From Entoloma clypeatum (Eukaryota; Basidiomycota; Agaricomycetes; Agaricales; Entolomataceae): 64,000 bases of DNA. Location of the stretch: contig OY751490.1 of NCBI GenBank assembly GCA_963565915.1, forward strand, positions 1,240,001 to 1,304,000, written 5' to 3'. Under the pieces are notes generated by a model. It did not search any database and was not told where the DNA came from. It saw only the letters and a program-made list of their open reading frames with translations. The first letter of the stretch is position 1; every line of letters begins with the position of its first letter. Shown here piece after piece: positions 52,660 to 63,239 of the stretch. The translations under genes and the position numbers were made by a program.

Positions 52660-55464
52660 ATACATCCAAGATCATCAAGGATGCTGGGATGTTCAAGGAC
52701 AGACACACCTTGGACGAGTGGTGGAAAGCCACCAAACTATACATCAGGTTCCAAAAGAGCCTAACAGACGATCAGAAGATTCTTGCGGTGCTATCCCGCA
52801 TGATGGAAGGGTCCGGCAGGCACTGGGCCAGTAACAAGTTAGACGCTCTTGCCATTGACAACGAGAACATCACCTGGCTAGGATTCTCAGAAGATATCGC
52901 AACCCAATTTTCTGACGCCAACAAATCAGTCGCTGCCAAAGCGAGACTCAAAGTCCTGAGACAGGAAAAATGCACCGTTGACGAATTCTTGGATGAATTC
53001 AAAGAGCTCTTGAAGCTGTCAAACCTTGGCGAAGAAACTGGGAAATACATCCTGGAAAAGAACGTCAACTGCAGAATCTCTGAACAAGTGGCAAGTGAGG
53101 ATAAGACATACTCCGAGTACGCAAAGGAGATCCGAAACAAGGGATGACAGATGGAGGGACATGCACTGGTCATCCGAGGTGGTGGCGACACACGCACCAG
53201 ATCAGGTACCACTTATGGTGGTCAGGGCAAGGCCATGGAGATCGACAAAGCAGGAGTGGCCCATTGCTACAACTGTCAACGCTTCGGTCACCTCGCTAAA
53301 GACTGCAGCGCTCCAAAGAAGAAGGATGGTCGCAAGTGTTTCAACTGCGACCAAGAAGGCCATATTGCGCGCAACTGCTGCAAGCCGAAGAAGAACTCCG
53401 GAAGGGTTAGGAAGGTGTCTGAGGAAGATGCCGAGAATGATGAAACCACAATCTTAGAAGCCGACGAGAAGGATTTTCCCAAAGGGTCCGATTAAACGAT
53501 GCTAAGTCACGACCCTTATCTATTAAACAGACTTGCTTGCCTTGTATGACTGCAGACAATAGAACCTATGTCATCCCTGCCAAGCGAGCCGCTGTGTCGA
53601 CTAAGATTGTGAAGGGAGACAAACCTCCGAAACGACGAGAGATCAGGCTGTTAGCTCAGCTCAAAACACGACAAGGACCAAAGGTCATTTGACCTGAGGT
53701 TGATAGCGGATGTGAACACACATGCATCCATCCCAGAATAGTACGCGAACAGAACCTCCCCACGCGAGGAATACTGCTCATAGCAATTCTAAATGCGGAT
53801 GGATCCCCAAATCGACAACAAAAAGCGAACCAACTTGCCGAAGTCAAGCTGGATTTGGGAACACATCAGGAAACCATGGAAGCGATGGTACTGGACATTG
53901 GAGGTGCGCGACAAAGATGCACCCAAGAAGTCGGATCAGAAATGGAAGCCTGGAGACCCTATTTTGGAAGCTGTCACTCCCACACCACCTCCCACAACCA
54001 AACGACCCTCATATGTTGATCGGTTTACTCACCTCTTCGAGAAGGAGAACTTTGATAAGATCCTGAAGGAAAGGGAATGGGACCATGGTATTGAACTTAC
54101 ACCGGACGCACCAAAGGAACTAGGGGGAGATACATATCCCATGACACAAAAGGAACAAGAGGAATTGGACACATTCATTGACGAAGGTCTAGCAACTGGA
54201 AAGATCCGCCTGTCCAAATCCCCTTATGCTTCCCCTTGCTTCTTCATCAATAAGAAGGATGGTTCCAAATGATTGGTACAAGATTACCGCATGGTCAACA
54301 AATTTATGGTCAAAGACAAGTTCCCACTCCCGTGCATCACATGCTCTTGGAACATGACTGGTTGGTACACCACAACCCTACGATCAATTGGACAACCGGC
54401 GCCGTAACGTTCAACCGGTGCCCAACAACATGCTGAACCAAACATTCGGATTTCAGGGTTAACCTTGATGGTCGCAAACACCGGGTTCGCATGGTTGAGG
54501 TGCGCGACAAAGATGCACCCAAGAAGTCGGATCAGAAATGGAAGCCTGGAGACCCTATTTTGGAAGCTGTCACTCCCACACCACCTCCCACAACCAAACA
54601 ACCCTCATATGTTGATCGGTTTACTCACCTCTTCGAGAAGGAGAACTTTGATAAGATCCCGAAGGAAGGGGAATGGGACCATGGTATTGAACTTACACCG
54701 GACGCACCAAAGGAACTAGGGGGAAATACATATCCCATGACACAAAAGGAACAAGAGGAATTGGACACATTCATTGATGAAGGTCTAGCAACTGGAAAGA
54801 TCCGCCCGTCCAAATCCCCTTATGCTTCCCCTTGCTTCTTCATCAATAAGAAGGATGGTTCCAAATGATTGGTACAAGATTACCGCATGGTCAACAAATT
54901 TATGGTCAAAGACAAGTTCCCACTCCCGTGCATCTCCAATCTCTTGGACGTGCTGAAAGATGCAGTCTACTTCAATAAAATGGACATCATGTGGGGTTAT
55001 AACAACGTCCGGATTAAGGAGGGCAATGAATGGAAAGCTGCCTTCCTCACCAGTCGAGGATTGTTCGAACCATTGGTCATGTTTTTTGGTCTTTGCAATT
55101 CCCCGGGAACGTTCTCCCAAATGATGGCTAGTCTATTCTGGGACCAGATCCGCCGACGTATCTGCGTGATCTACATGGATGACATTGTGGTTATTGGTAA
55201 AACCAAGGAAGAACTCGTGCAAAACACCGAAGAAATTCTGCAGATCCTATCGGACAATGACTTGTTCCTGAAGGAGAAGAAGTGTTTCTGGGAAGTAACG
55301 AAATGCCCCATATTGGGATATGTTGTTGGTGAAGGACGTGTTGAGATGGAAACTGAGAAGGTGGATACGATCTGAAACTGGCGAGCACCCACATCAAAAA
55401 AGGAAGTCCAGAAGTTCCTTGGGTTTGCTAACTTCTATCGGCGCTTCATTGAAGGATAGTCAAA
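52660..55464 (+). mobile_element. Gypsy-A3, rearranged internal fragment without LTRs
   Basis: The plus strand carries Gypsy-A sequence from mid-gag to the RT end, fused to Copia-A3 at 52659/52660 and to Copia-A4 through an AAA microhomology at 55462-55464. A deletion of about 160 bp at 53900 removes the protease-RT linker. At about 54339 the sequence jumps back, so the segment starting GAGGTGCGCGAC appears at 53901 and again at 54497 (offset 596 bp). No retrotransposition product would look like this; it is a product of DNA rearrangement. Confidence 0.85.
52660..55464 (+). pseudogene. Gypsy-A3 gag and partial pol
   Basis: Gag from the capsid region (TSKIIKDAGMF) through both CCHC knuckles ends at 53495, with a TGA at 53145-53147 identical in position to that of Gypsy-A1. 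Pol pieces follow in the pol frame: protease remnants, RT start (twice), RT core with YMDD near 55175, and a stop at 55375. Integrase and chromodomain are absent. Confidence 0.82.
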
Positions 55465-55513
55465 ATACATCTTACTTTTTCCCACATATATATATATAGG
55501 TACTCTGTTTCGC

Positions 55514-58500
55514 CTAGTTTTTTATCAATCCGAAGTACGGGATAAACTTGGAAAAGAGGATTTTTCCCAGATTCTTAGTTAAAAGGTCTGCAGGGTTGTT
55601 CACTCCTTCAATGAATTCAACCGTAATTATCCCTTCGGAGACTTTTTCTCTGACGAAGTGGAATCGCATGTCAATGTGCTTGGATCGCTTCTCAGTTACA
55701 GGGTTGGATGCGATAAAGACGGAGCCGTTGTTATCTCCGTAGATCGGTACTGATCCGATCTGCATTCCAAGTTCGGCAAGCATGCTTCTCAGCCATGTTG
55801 CTGCACGACTGCAGTCTGATAACGCCATATACTCTGCTTCTGTGGAAGAGAGGGCGATGGTCTTTTGCGCCGATGATACCCATGTTACTGCTCCAGACGC
55901 CAGTGATATGAAGAAGCCAGTGGTAGACCTCCTTGTGTTTTCATCTGACGCCCAGTCGGAGTCTGTGAATGCATAGATTCCTTTCCCTGAGTCGCCATCA
56001 TACATGATTGCGTAATTTTTTGTTGCCTTCAGATACCTGCAAATATCCCTAGCCACTTCTAAATGGCGTTTGGTGGGATTTGCGGAAAACTGCGACATTT
56101 TAATCACGGCAAAACAGATGTCTGGCCTTGTTCCAATCATCAGATATAGAAGTGATCCGATGACGGATTGGTACTTTGATCGAAGTTCTGCATTGGGTTC
56201 ATCTTCGGACATCATGGGTTTGTAGCCCGTAGGAAGTGGGGTATGGGTGGCGTTAGATTCGCTCATCCCCATTCGTTCGAGTATTTTCTCAAGGTAAGGT
56301 ACTTGATCGATGAAGATACGTTTCCCGTGTTGCCTTATTTGGATAGAGAGAAATTCTTTCGGTTCCCCATCAGGCACAAGGTGCCCTAGGTCCCTACATT
56401 CCCATGTGGTCATGAAGGCCTTTTTCTTCTCTAGCGTGTATTCTCGGTTTGTGCCGAGAAAAGCAGAGTCGTCGACATATATGACGGCGATTACAATTTC
56501 CCCTTTGGTACTTTTGTGAATGAACACTCTCGCATCAGAGTGAAGCCGGACAAAGCCGAGCTTTTTCATGGAGGAATCAAGTTCCCTCCACCAGGCTAAT
56601 GCGGCCTGCTTAAGTCCATATAGAGCTTTGAATAGTTGGTACACGAGGTGCTCTTTCCCTTTTACTATGTAGCCCTCAGGCTGTCGCATGTAAATGACTT
56701 CTTGGAGCGTTCCGTAGAGGAAGGCTGATGAGACGTCCAACAGTGTCATGAACCACCCTTCAAGGGCTGTCAATGCCAGTATCAGTCGGACGGTTTCATA
56801 TCTTACGACTGGTGAGAAGATCTGATCAAAGTCGATCCCTTCCACCTGCGAGAAGCCTTTTGCGACAAGGCGCGCTTTCAGACGCCCGTCGGATTTTTCG
56901 TTATAAACCCATTTGTTCCTTAGGGCTTTCCTCCCTGCAGGCAGGGGTACTAGCTCCGTGATCACCCCGCGGCGTTTGAGCATGTCTAGTTCTTTACGTT
57001 CAGCCGCATACCAGTCTTCTTTATTTGGAAGAGGGTATATGTCTTTATGGGACATTTCAACGATGCCAACTTGGGCTGATATCGCCTCCATCAGGAGGTC
57101 ATTCATCCATGCCGTTTGACCGCCTAATCTCCGTCTTCGATCTAATTTTTCAAGATCGGACGCTGGAGTGTCTTCCCCATAGATGCTTCCTGGCATCCTC
57201 CGAACTCGTCGTTCCCTGATCGGTCGATCTGGTACTTGCTCGGGCTCTGGAGTGGGTACTCATGGTTCGTCATCAGGCTCACTGGCAGGCAATTCGTTGT
57301 CTGATTCGGGTTGATCCTGTTCAATGGGAACTGGGTTATGAGGTGTTTCGTTGTGACTATCGTCGTCATTGCTGGTGGGAATGAGATCCTCAAACTCATC
57401 AGCCGGCTCTGGGTTTTCCATTTCTGGGTGGTTTTCTGGCAACGGGTCGATGTGGCATCTAGGGTACTTGCTTTCATCAAAGATAGCTTTCCCGCCCATG
57501 AAAATCGTGTTGGTCTCAGGATCCATGAAGCGGTATCCTTTGACCCCTGGTTTTGATCCGAGATAAATCATCAATCGGGATCTTGATTCCAGGGAGTTCC
57601 TACGTTTCTCCTTTGGGATATATACATATGCCTGACATCCAAATACTCTGACGCTGGACATGTCGGGGATCTCATTGGTCACCCTGAAGTAAGGGGTTTT
57701 CCATTCAAGACGCTGCATGGGGGTTCTGTTGTAGAGAAATGCTGCGTGTTCCAAGCAGAATTCCCACCACATGGGCGGTAAGCATGCATCGAAGCGCAAT
57801 GCCTGAGATTTTTCCCATAGTGTTTGATTGATCCTTTCTGCTCTACCATTCTGCTGGTGCTGATATGGGAGCGTGACGTCGATCAGAATTCCATGATCGG
57901 CAAGTACATCTTTGTATTCGTCAAATTCTCCACCTCCATCAACTCGCCACTTTTTAGGAGTAGCGGCAAATTGGTTCTGGATCATCGCAAGAAACTGTCT
58001 CAGTGCCGTAATGGCACCAGACTTTTTCCTAAGCAAGACCACCCAGACATGAGATGAAAAATCGTCCAAAAACGTGAGGAAGTATTTGTACTTATGGTAC
58101 GATGCCGTGGATATCTGCTTCAAATCCAAATGGATCAAATCAAAGGGTTTGACGGCCCTTGTCATTGAGTTAGGATAAGATTGATTCGGCATTTTCCCTT
58201 TTAGACACCCCGTGCAGTTTTCCTGTGATTTCTCACGTACTAACGTTCTGGGTACTCCTTTGGTACTGGTGGGAATCTTGTTGAGTGCCTGGTCATTTGG
58301 GTGGCCAAGGCGTTTGTGCCAGGTTTCGACAGTAATTTCGCTAGAGATCGCGTGGATTTGGTCATAGCGTATTTCAGTGTCTAACCAATAAATGGTTTGT
58401 CCGAGAATGTGAGGCGAGAACTGTATTTTGTTCTGTCCTCTGGAGATGTTGATTTCTCCACGCATTCCGTCTATTTTGTAACCGTGATTGAGGAAGACGC

Positions 58501-60241
58501 CTAGGGACAATAGGCGTGTGTCCATGTCCGGAATGTAGAATACAGGTCGGAGAAGGTGGGTTTTTATTACCCCATTTAGGGTATGCCGTACTGGAACGGC
58601 CCCAACTCCGAGAATTTCCAGTTTCTTTCCCTTTGCAGCTGTTTGGACAAATCGCTTAGTCTTGAGAGGCCTGTAATACGCGAAGTCTTTAAACTCATGG
58701 GTAAAGTGTAATGATGCGCCAGAATCTAAGATCCACTGAGCGCGTTCTCTCTCTTTGCAGTGTGTGCAGGACGCGAAATGTTTGATATATTTTTTGTACA
58801 GATCATCACTAAAGAGATCTATACTATCTGCATCGGTACTAGCTAATATATATTCAAACGTCTGTGCGTGATTATTAGCGTTTCCCATTTGGTCAAGTTT
58901 GAGAGAAGGATGTGACGAACCGTCAAGTTCGATCAGCCCATCTTCGAATTGTTCCGGCCCCATCCGCTTGCTTTGATGGTCTATGTCCATCATCTTCAGC
59001 GATTCTTCTATCGACAGGGCTACGCGACGCTGTTTAGCCAGCCTTTCGTCAATGTCAGGAATGATGGTATCTAGGATACGAAGGTTCGATCCAGAGGGAC
59101 GAGCACCAATGTTCCGCGCGAGTTTGCGGATGTGATCGTTCTTTTTCCACACGGACGGTTTTCCAGAAGGAAGCCCGGTGTACTGTGACGCAGGGGGGTT
59201 CATGCGTTGCAGGAGCGACTGCATTTTTCCGGAATCGGGCTGTGCGGTACTTGTCATTTTCCCGCGGCCAGTGATGGTGGTGAAGGACGGTGCCGGAAGA
59301 GGGGGGAAGTGAATGGCAGGAGCAATGAACTCAACTGTTTCTTCCACATGGTCGGACGTGTTGTCCGCATTGTTAGCGCTTTTCTTCTGATTGCGCCAAC
59401 GTCCCTTTCCCTTCTTCTTCTCAGAAGCGGTACTTGGGTCGGCCGAGTTAGGCTGCTCGTCAGCATCATTCTGCGAGGTACTCGGCTTTTGCTGCCTTTC
59501 CCATTTGGGGTCCTGCCCCTTGCGCTTTGTCCCGGAGATTTTCCGGGCCTGCTCGTTGGACGCCCGAGTAGACCCTACCGCATACTTGCGCCGGTATTCA
59601 GAGATGACGCTTTCGGCGATGGCCTTGTAGGTGAAATCGTCGGCGTCATAGACCTGGAAAAGGGCGGTGGAGAGTGACGACCAGGTGTCGGGAATTGCAT
59701 TGGCCAGGATCATTGCCTGCATCAGATCGGGGACGACAAAGTTCGAATCGGCGAGCCGGGCGAAAAGAGACCCCAGGCGTTCAATTTCAGGCACGGGGTC
59801 ACGTCCAGAGAGCTTGTAGGTGGCGGCGGCCTTGAAGTCGCCGAAGATGACAGCCGGGAATACCTTGGAGTAGGCATCCTTCAGCGTTTTCCACGCGCCA
59901 AGTGCCGAGGTGCTGTCTTTGATGTGTCGCCTGATCGCCTCAGAGACTTTTAGACGGATCGCTCCAAGGGCTGTGTCGTCGTCCCTAATCCAGGCCTTTT
60001 CTTCCTTGCGGAAGCCGGGCTGGTCAACGGTGGTAACCAGTACAGGAGGAGCGGCAGCAGTGGCCCCAGGGGTGGAGACCGTGGTGGTGAAGTCGGCGAT
60101 GACAGGGCGGGTGATGTTGCCAGAAACAAGGCGCCATACTCCTTGGTGGAGGAGGTAGGACTTCATCCTTTCGGCCCAGCTTTGATAGTCGATGCCGTCG
60201 AAGACGACGATGGAGTCGAGGGCGGAGCGAGAGGTAGACAT
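55514..60241 (-). pseudogene. gag-pol: Copia-A4 gag-pol polyprotein, one nonsense codon
   Basis: ATG 60241 starts MSTSRSALDS. Gag covers roughly residues 1-430 (no CCHC knuckle; basic KKKGKGRWRNQKK near 275). Then come protease (WILDSGASLHF), GAG-pre-integrase, integrase zinc domain (HKRLGH...CTGCLKG) and core (HLDLKQIS, VDGGGEF, QQNGRAERINQT), hinge, RT (IYVDDSAFLG) and RNase H (FTDSDWASDENT, SSTEAEYMAL). The only stop is TGA at 57262-57260 in the hinge; Copia-A3 has CGA there. Gag and pol share one frame, so the ratio control must be post-translational or otherwise. This copy is one base from an intact frame but lacks its 3' LTR. Confidence 0.93.
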
Positions 60242-60593
60242 TTTTAGATGAATCTAAAAAAGGGTTCCCAATCAGTGATGTGTTATGAATATGATTCAAG
60301 AAAACAATTAAATGATTCCTTATGACATATTCCCTTTAGGAATAGCGGTCACGGGAAAACCCTTTATATGTCAGAAACATATAAGGTGCGATCAACGTTT
60401 TCCACATGGAGTGTACTAGGTTAAATCCCTTAGGGACGTCTCATGACAGGTACTTGTCGTAATGACGTTCCCAGGTTCATATGTGAAGAAGTAAGACTCA
60501 GAACCTAGATCTTTCGATCGGTTCTTTGCCAACCAGGGTAGAGTGGGCAGGTACTCGCTGTTGCCAGCGTTTCCCAAGTCCCTCTGCTATCCG

Positions 60594-60605
60594 GGGCCCA
60601 TAACC
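60594..60605 (-). promoter_or_regulatory. Primer-binding site of Copia-A4, half-tRNA initiator-Met type
   Basis: The minus strand reads GGTTATGGGCCC directly after the LTR, as in Copia-A1. Confidence 0.82.
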
Positions 60606-60914
60606 TGTTGAAGTTCCACCTGGGCGCTAGCCACAGGTGTACTGAGCAACATAGCTACAGTGGAAGTACTCTACGATACCGCTATGATTACTTACATGGT
60701 TTGGAGGGGTAAGGCTGGTGAGAGCGGTTGAGGCTGGTAAGAGCGATGGAGCTGGTTAAGAGTCAAGAGACAACTTGTTGATATTGACAGTTTCCTGGTC
60801 TTATATACCGTACTACTGTTTGTACCAACCAAACAAGTATGTAATGAAGATATGTAAAGGTCACGTGATGTAATCTAATCTAATCTAATCTACGTGATGG
60901 GAAAAGTTTCAACA
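60606..60914 (-). repeat. 5' LTR of Copia-A4
   Basis: 309 bp, plus-strand TGTTGAAGTTCC to GTTTCAACA, with (TAATC)n near 60870-60890 and an uninterrupted TATGTAAAGG where Tc1 sits in the other copy. Confidence 0.92.
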
Positions 60915-61213
60915 GCGATCAGGTCCCACATCTCCTTGGAGGTTTTAGCTCCCTTGATGTGATGGACAAGAGAGTCCGAAATGGACATCTGAATTAGGCC
61001 TTGGGCCTAATCGTCCTGTTCATGCCAAGTGTTTAACTTGTCTTGGAAATCTGTCTCTTTAGGGTCAGCCGGGATCTTTTTATCGCCGGTGACGATCCTC
61101 CACACTTTAGCTGCCTTCAGATAGGCGCTCATCTTCTCCTGATAGATGGAGAAGTTTGTGGTGGTGAGTTTGGGAACGGAGGAAGCGAGGTCGAGTTTTG
61201 AGTTTGAAGACAT
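60915..61213 (-). pseudogene. gag: Copia-D gag N-terminus
   Basis: ATG near 61213 begins MSSNSKLDLASSVPKL, followed by the conserved Copia gag opening (NFSIYQEKMSAYLKAAKVWR) and a TGA near 61007. In the same frame, SISDSLVHHIKGAKTSKEMW follows, typical of UBN2-like gag. The Copia-A4 LTR truncates it. Confidence 0.75.
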
Positions 61214-61302
61214 GATGATGCTGCGAAACATAAATAGAGTCAGCATACGTTATATCGAAAAAGTGCATCAGAAAATAAATAGACGAGCTGCCTTGTCGAT
61301 CA

Positions 61303-62139
61303 TCATTCTTCGTTCTCTGTTTGGTCTAGTGGTAGCATATGAAATGCCATCACTAGTTCTACCCAATCGTCATGTGCGCCCTGAGTGCGATGTTGCCCAC
61401 AGGTGCAAGATCCTCCCTGAATAGGGAGCATGACTTCATTCGCTCTATTCGCCGCCTCAATTAAGGGGTCATTATCCGGCAACCGAACTTGTCGGGTCGG
61501 AGGCGAAAGAGGAGGTGCTCCGTGTGCTTCAGGGATGGTCCCATCATCAACATACACGGGCGGAGGATCTGTAGGATCTCCATCTTGGGTAGGTACCGCA
61601 ACAGGTACCTCAGTACGGCGATTACGCCGTCTGCGGTTTAGAGCTCGAGTCCTTGCTCCTCCTGCATCACACGTAGTACACGAGTAGTCAAAAGTGGTGT
61701 TGTCTATGCAATGCCTTGGGCAATGCTGACTGTCAACAACAAGTTGTCGACACACCCCGCAACGTGCAACGATGCGTCCATTGTCATCAAGACCTGAAGG
61801 GACTGAGCCCTGTGCCGTTGGCACCATATGGACTTGCTCTCGTGATACGATCATTGTAACAGGGATTCTCTCAAGTAATCGATCAAGAATGACCCACTGA
61901 AAGGTACATTCAATACCTCGAACACTGCGAGGTTCACCGTTGAGGGAACCATCGAGCTCGATGTATTCAATACTGAGGAAACCAGTCTCCAGGCTAGTAT
62001 ACAAAGCGGATGCTGCCAATAATAGCGCAAAAGCTAAGATACTCAGAGCATGCGGCGCTAGGGCCGGGGCCCATAACCTAACAAAGTAACTGACATAGGC
62101 AGCCCAAAGGGCGCTCAAGATGTAACGGTACGAAGGCAT
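61303..62139 (-). CDS. 278-aa ORF in the Copia-D leader, membrane segment plus Cys-rich motif
   Basis: ATG 62139 lies in the LTR about 100 bp after the likely transcript start (TATAAATAC near 62271-62262). The frame crosses the primer-binding site and stops 90 bp before the gag ATG. The N-terminus has one or two hydrophobic segments (about residues 5-25 and 32-55). Residues about 125-160 carry C-x2-C-x9-C-x3-C-x9-C-x2-C, a zinc-finger-like spacing, then an Arg-rich patch (RRRRNRR) and a proline-rich tail with a final CTCGQH. I recognise no family. It may be a captured cellular domain or an accessory protein; an accidental ORF of this length is less likely but possible. Confidence 0.45.
   Translation of the reverse strand: MPSYRYILSALWAAYVSYFVRLWAPALAPHALSILAFALLLAASALYTSLETGFLSIEYIELDGSLNGEPRSVRGIECTFQWVILDRLLERIPVTMIVSREQVHMVPTAQGSVPSGLDDNGRIVARCGVCRQLVVDSQHCPRHCIDNTTFDYSCTTCDAGGARTRALNRRRRNRRTEVPVAVPTQDGDPTDPPPVYVDDGTIPEAHGAPPLSPPTRQVRLPDNDPLIEAANRANEVMLPIQGGSCTCGQHRTQGAHDDWVELVMAFHMLPLDQTENEE
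62067..62078 (-). promoter_or_regulatory. Primer-binding site of Copia-D, half-tRNA initiator-Met type
   Basis: The minus strand reads GGTTATGGGCCC directly after the LTR. The LTR ends TTA rather than CA, probably a single C-to-T change. Confidence 0.7.
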
Positions 62140-62427
62140 GAAGGAAGCTCAACTAACCTGGTTAAGAGTAACTAGAGAAATTCTAGAAGCTGTACTAGCT
62201 TGTTAGTTAACTCAAAGAACTGGGGTGTTCAAGAAGTTAGGATTCACCGTACTAAATACATGGGTATTTATACTAATCCAATATGCGCACGGACCATTGT
62301 ACAAACAATACATAAACAAGTCATGCGTCCGTGGTTGTACCATAAACTCACATATATGGTAATAGTGACTTATAGTCACTTCCCATGACAAGCACATGGT
62401 GCGACATATCTGGCAATATGTTCAACA
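62079..62427 (-). repeat. 5' LTR of Copia-D
   Basis: About 349 bp; the minus strand begins TGTTGAACATATTGCC. The TATA box reads TATAAATAC near 62271-62262. The end is defined by the adjacent PBS. Confidence 0.65.
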
Positions 62428-63007
62428 GCAGCGGGCATTGATGGCTGTTGATGATGGTGAGTAGTGCTTGAGGGTTCAGTCCAGTTCAGGTCTTTTTGCA
62501 GTTTATCCTTTTTAAAAAATAGCTCCAGAAATCCCAATAAAATCACTAAAATTACCAAAATATTTGGACAGATGGAGGTCATAAAAAGCCAGGGGGTCTT
62601 CCATTAGATGAAATTTTTTCACCCAGCCATTGTTGAGATATTGCAACATGTCATAAATGTCAATGGCAGTCAAAATAAGTGGGGGTCATCTCTTGGATGA
62701 TGAAATTCCATCCAGTGGTTGTTGAGATATTCGCAAAAGCAAAAAAACCGAACCTTTAAACACTAATGGTGAGGCAGCTGTGGGAAGCTGATTAGGCGAG
62801 GAGGTGCTGTGGGTGGTGGGAGCTGGAGGGGCCCGAGCTGTCAGCTTCCAGAGGCTTGCTGACATGGCATTCCCAAATAGGCAGAGGGGACAGAGCGTGA
62901 CGGAGTCTTTTTGCTGGTTTTAAGGCCTGATTTAACGCTGGTGTTGGGGTTTTACTATAGTCCAGCCTAATAATACTAGGGCAGGGGCACCAGGGCCCAG
63001 TATTATT
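62428..63007 (-). repeat. Dispersed non-coding repeat, copy 2 (inverted relative to copy 1)
   Basis: Reverse complement of 18082-18660 with a few percent substitutions and indels. Here the terminal hairpin is more complete (TAATAATACT...AGTATTATTA). Its left edge coincides with the Copia-D LTR start, so Copia-D may have inserted into it. Confidence 0.85.
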
Positions 63008-63239
63008 AAGCTTGAAGTGTGGGTAAGTCAGGTGGTTTTGACACCCAAACAAGTCCGAAGGCATGATAATTTTTTCAGACACGTTTGACTGTCCTCGACT
63101 GTAGACGAAAAGAACTCTAATTAGAGGGGTATTGTGGCCCGTAGGTGGGGCATTCGTCTAATAAGAGAGGTATTGTGGGACGACAGGTGATTAAAACATC
63201 ATGCCGAATGACCGAAATACATCGTAACCAATGAGTCTG
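63008..63239. other. 3' flank of the terminal host gene
   Basis: No gene is seen. An imperfect duplication, AATTAGAGGGGTATTGTGG and AATAAGAGAGGTATTGTGG, lies about 42 bp apart (near 63118 and 63160). Confidence 0.5.

Larger units (their letters stand above)
55465..60914 (-). mobile_element. Copia-A4, nearly intact, 3' LTR missing
   Basis: On the minus strand: 5' LTR (60606-60914), half-tRNA PBS (60594-60605), leader, and a gag-pol frame of 1576 codons (60241-55514) with a single stop. A short 3' region meets Gypsy-A3 at 55464. The polypurine tract and 3' LTR were removed by that junction. The 5' LTR abuts Copia-D gag. Confidence 0.9.
60915..62427 (-). mobile_element. Copia-D, 5' part only
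   Basis: On the minus strand: LTR (62079-62427), half-tRNA PBS (62067-62078), a long leader with a 278-codon ORF, and the first 100 or so codons of gag. It is then cut by the Copia-A4 LTR at 60914. The LTR start abuts the dispersed repeat at 62428, into which it seems to have inserted. Confidence 0.75.

Noticed and set aside
44974..60914. Copia-A3 and Copia-A4 as one element with two LTRs
   Set aside because: Both contain the same 3' part of pol in the same orientation, and the outer 5-bp flanks (CGGAG and GCGAT) do not match.
61325..61390. tRNA-like A-box (TGGTCTAGTGG) on the plus strand
   Set aside because: No B-box (GGTTCGANTCC), no acceptor or T-arm pairing; it lies inside the Copia-D leader ORF.
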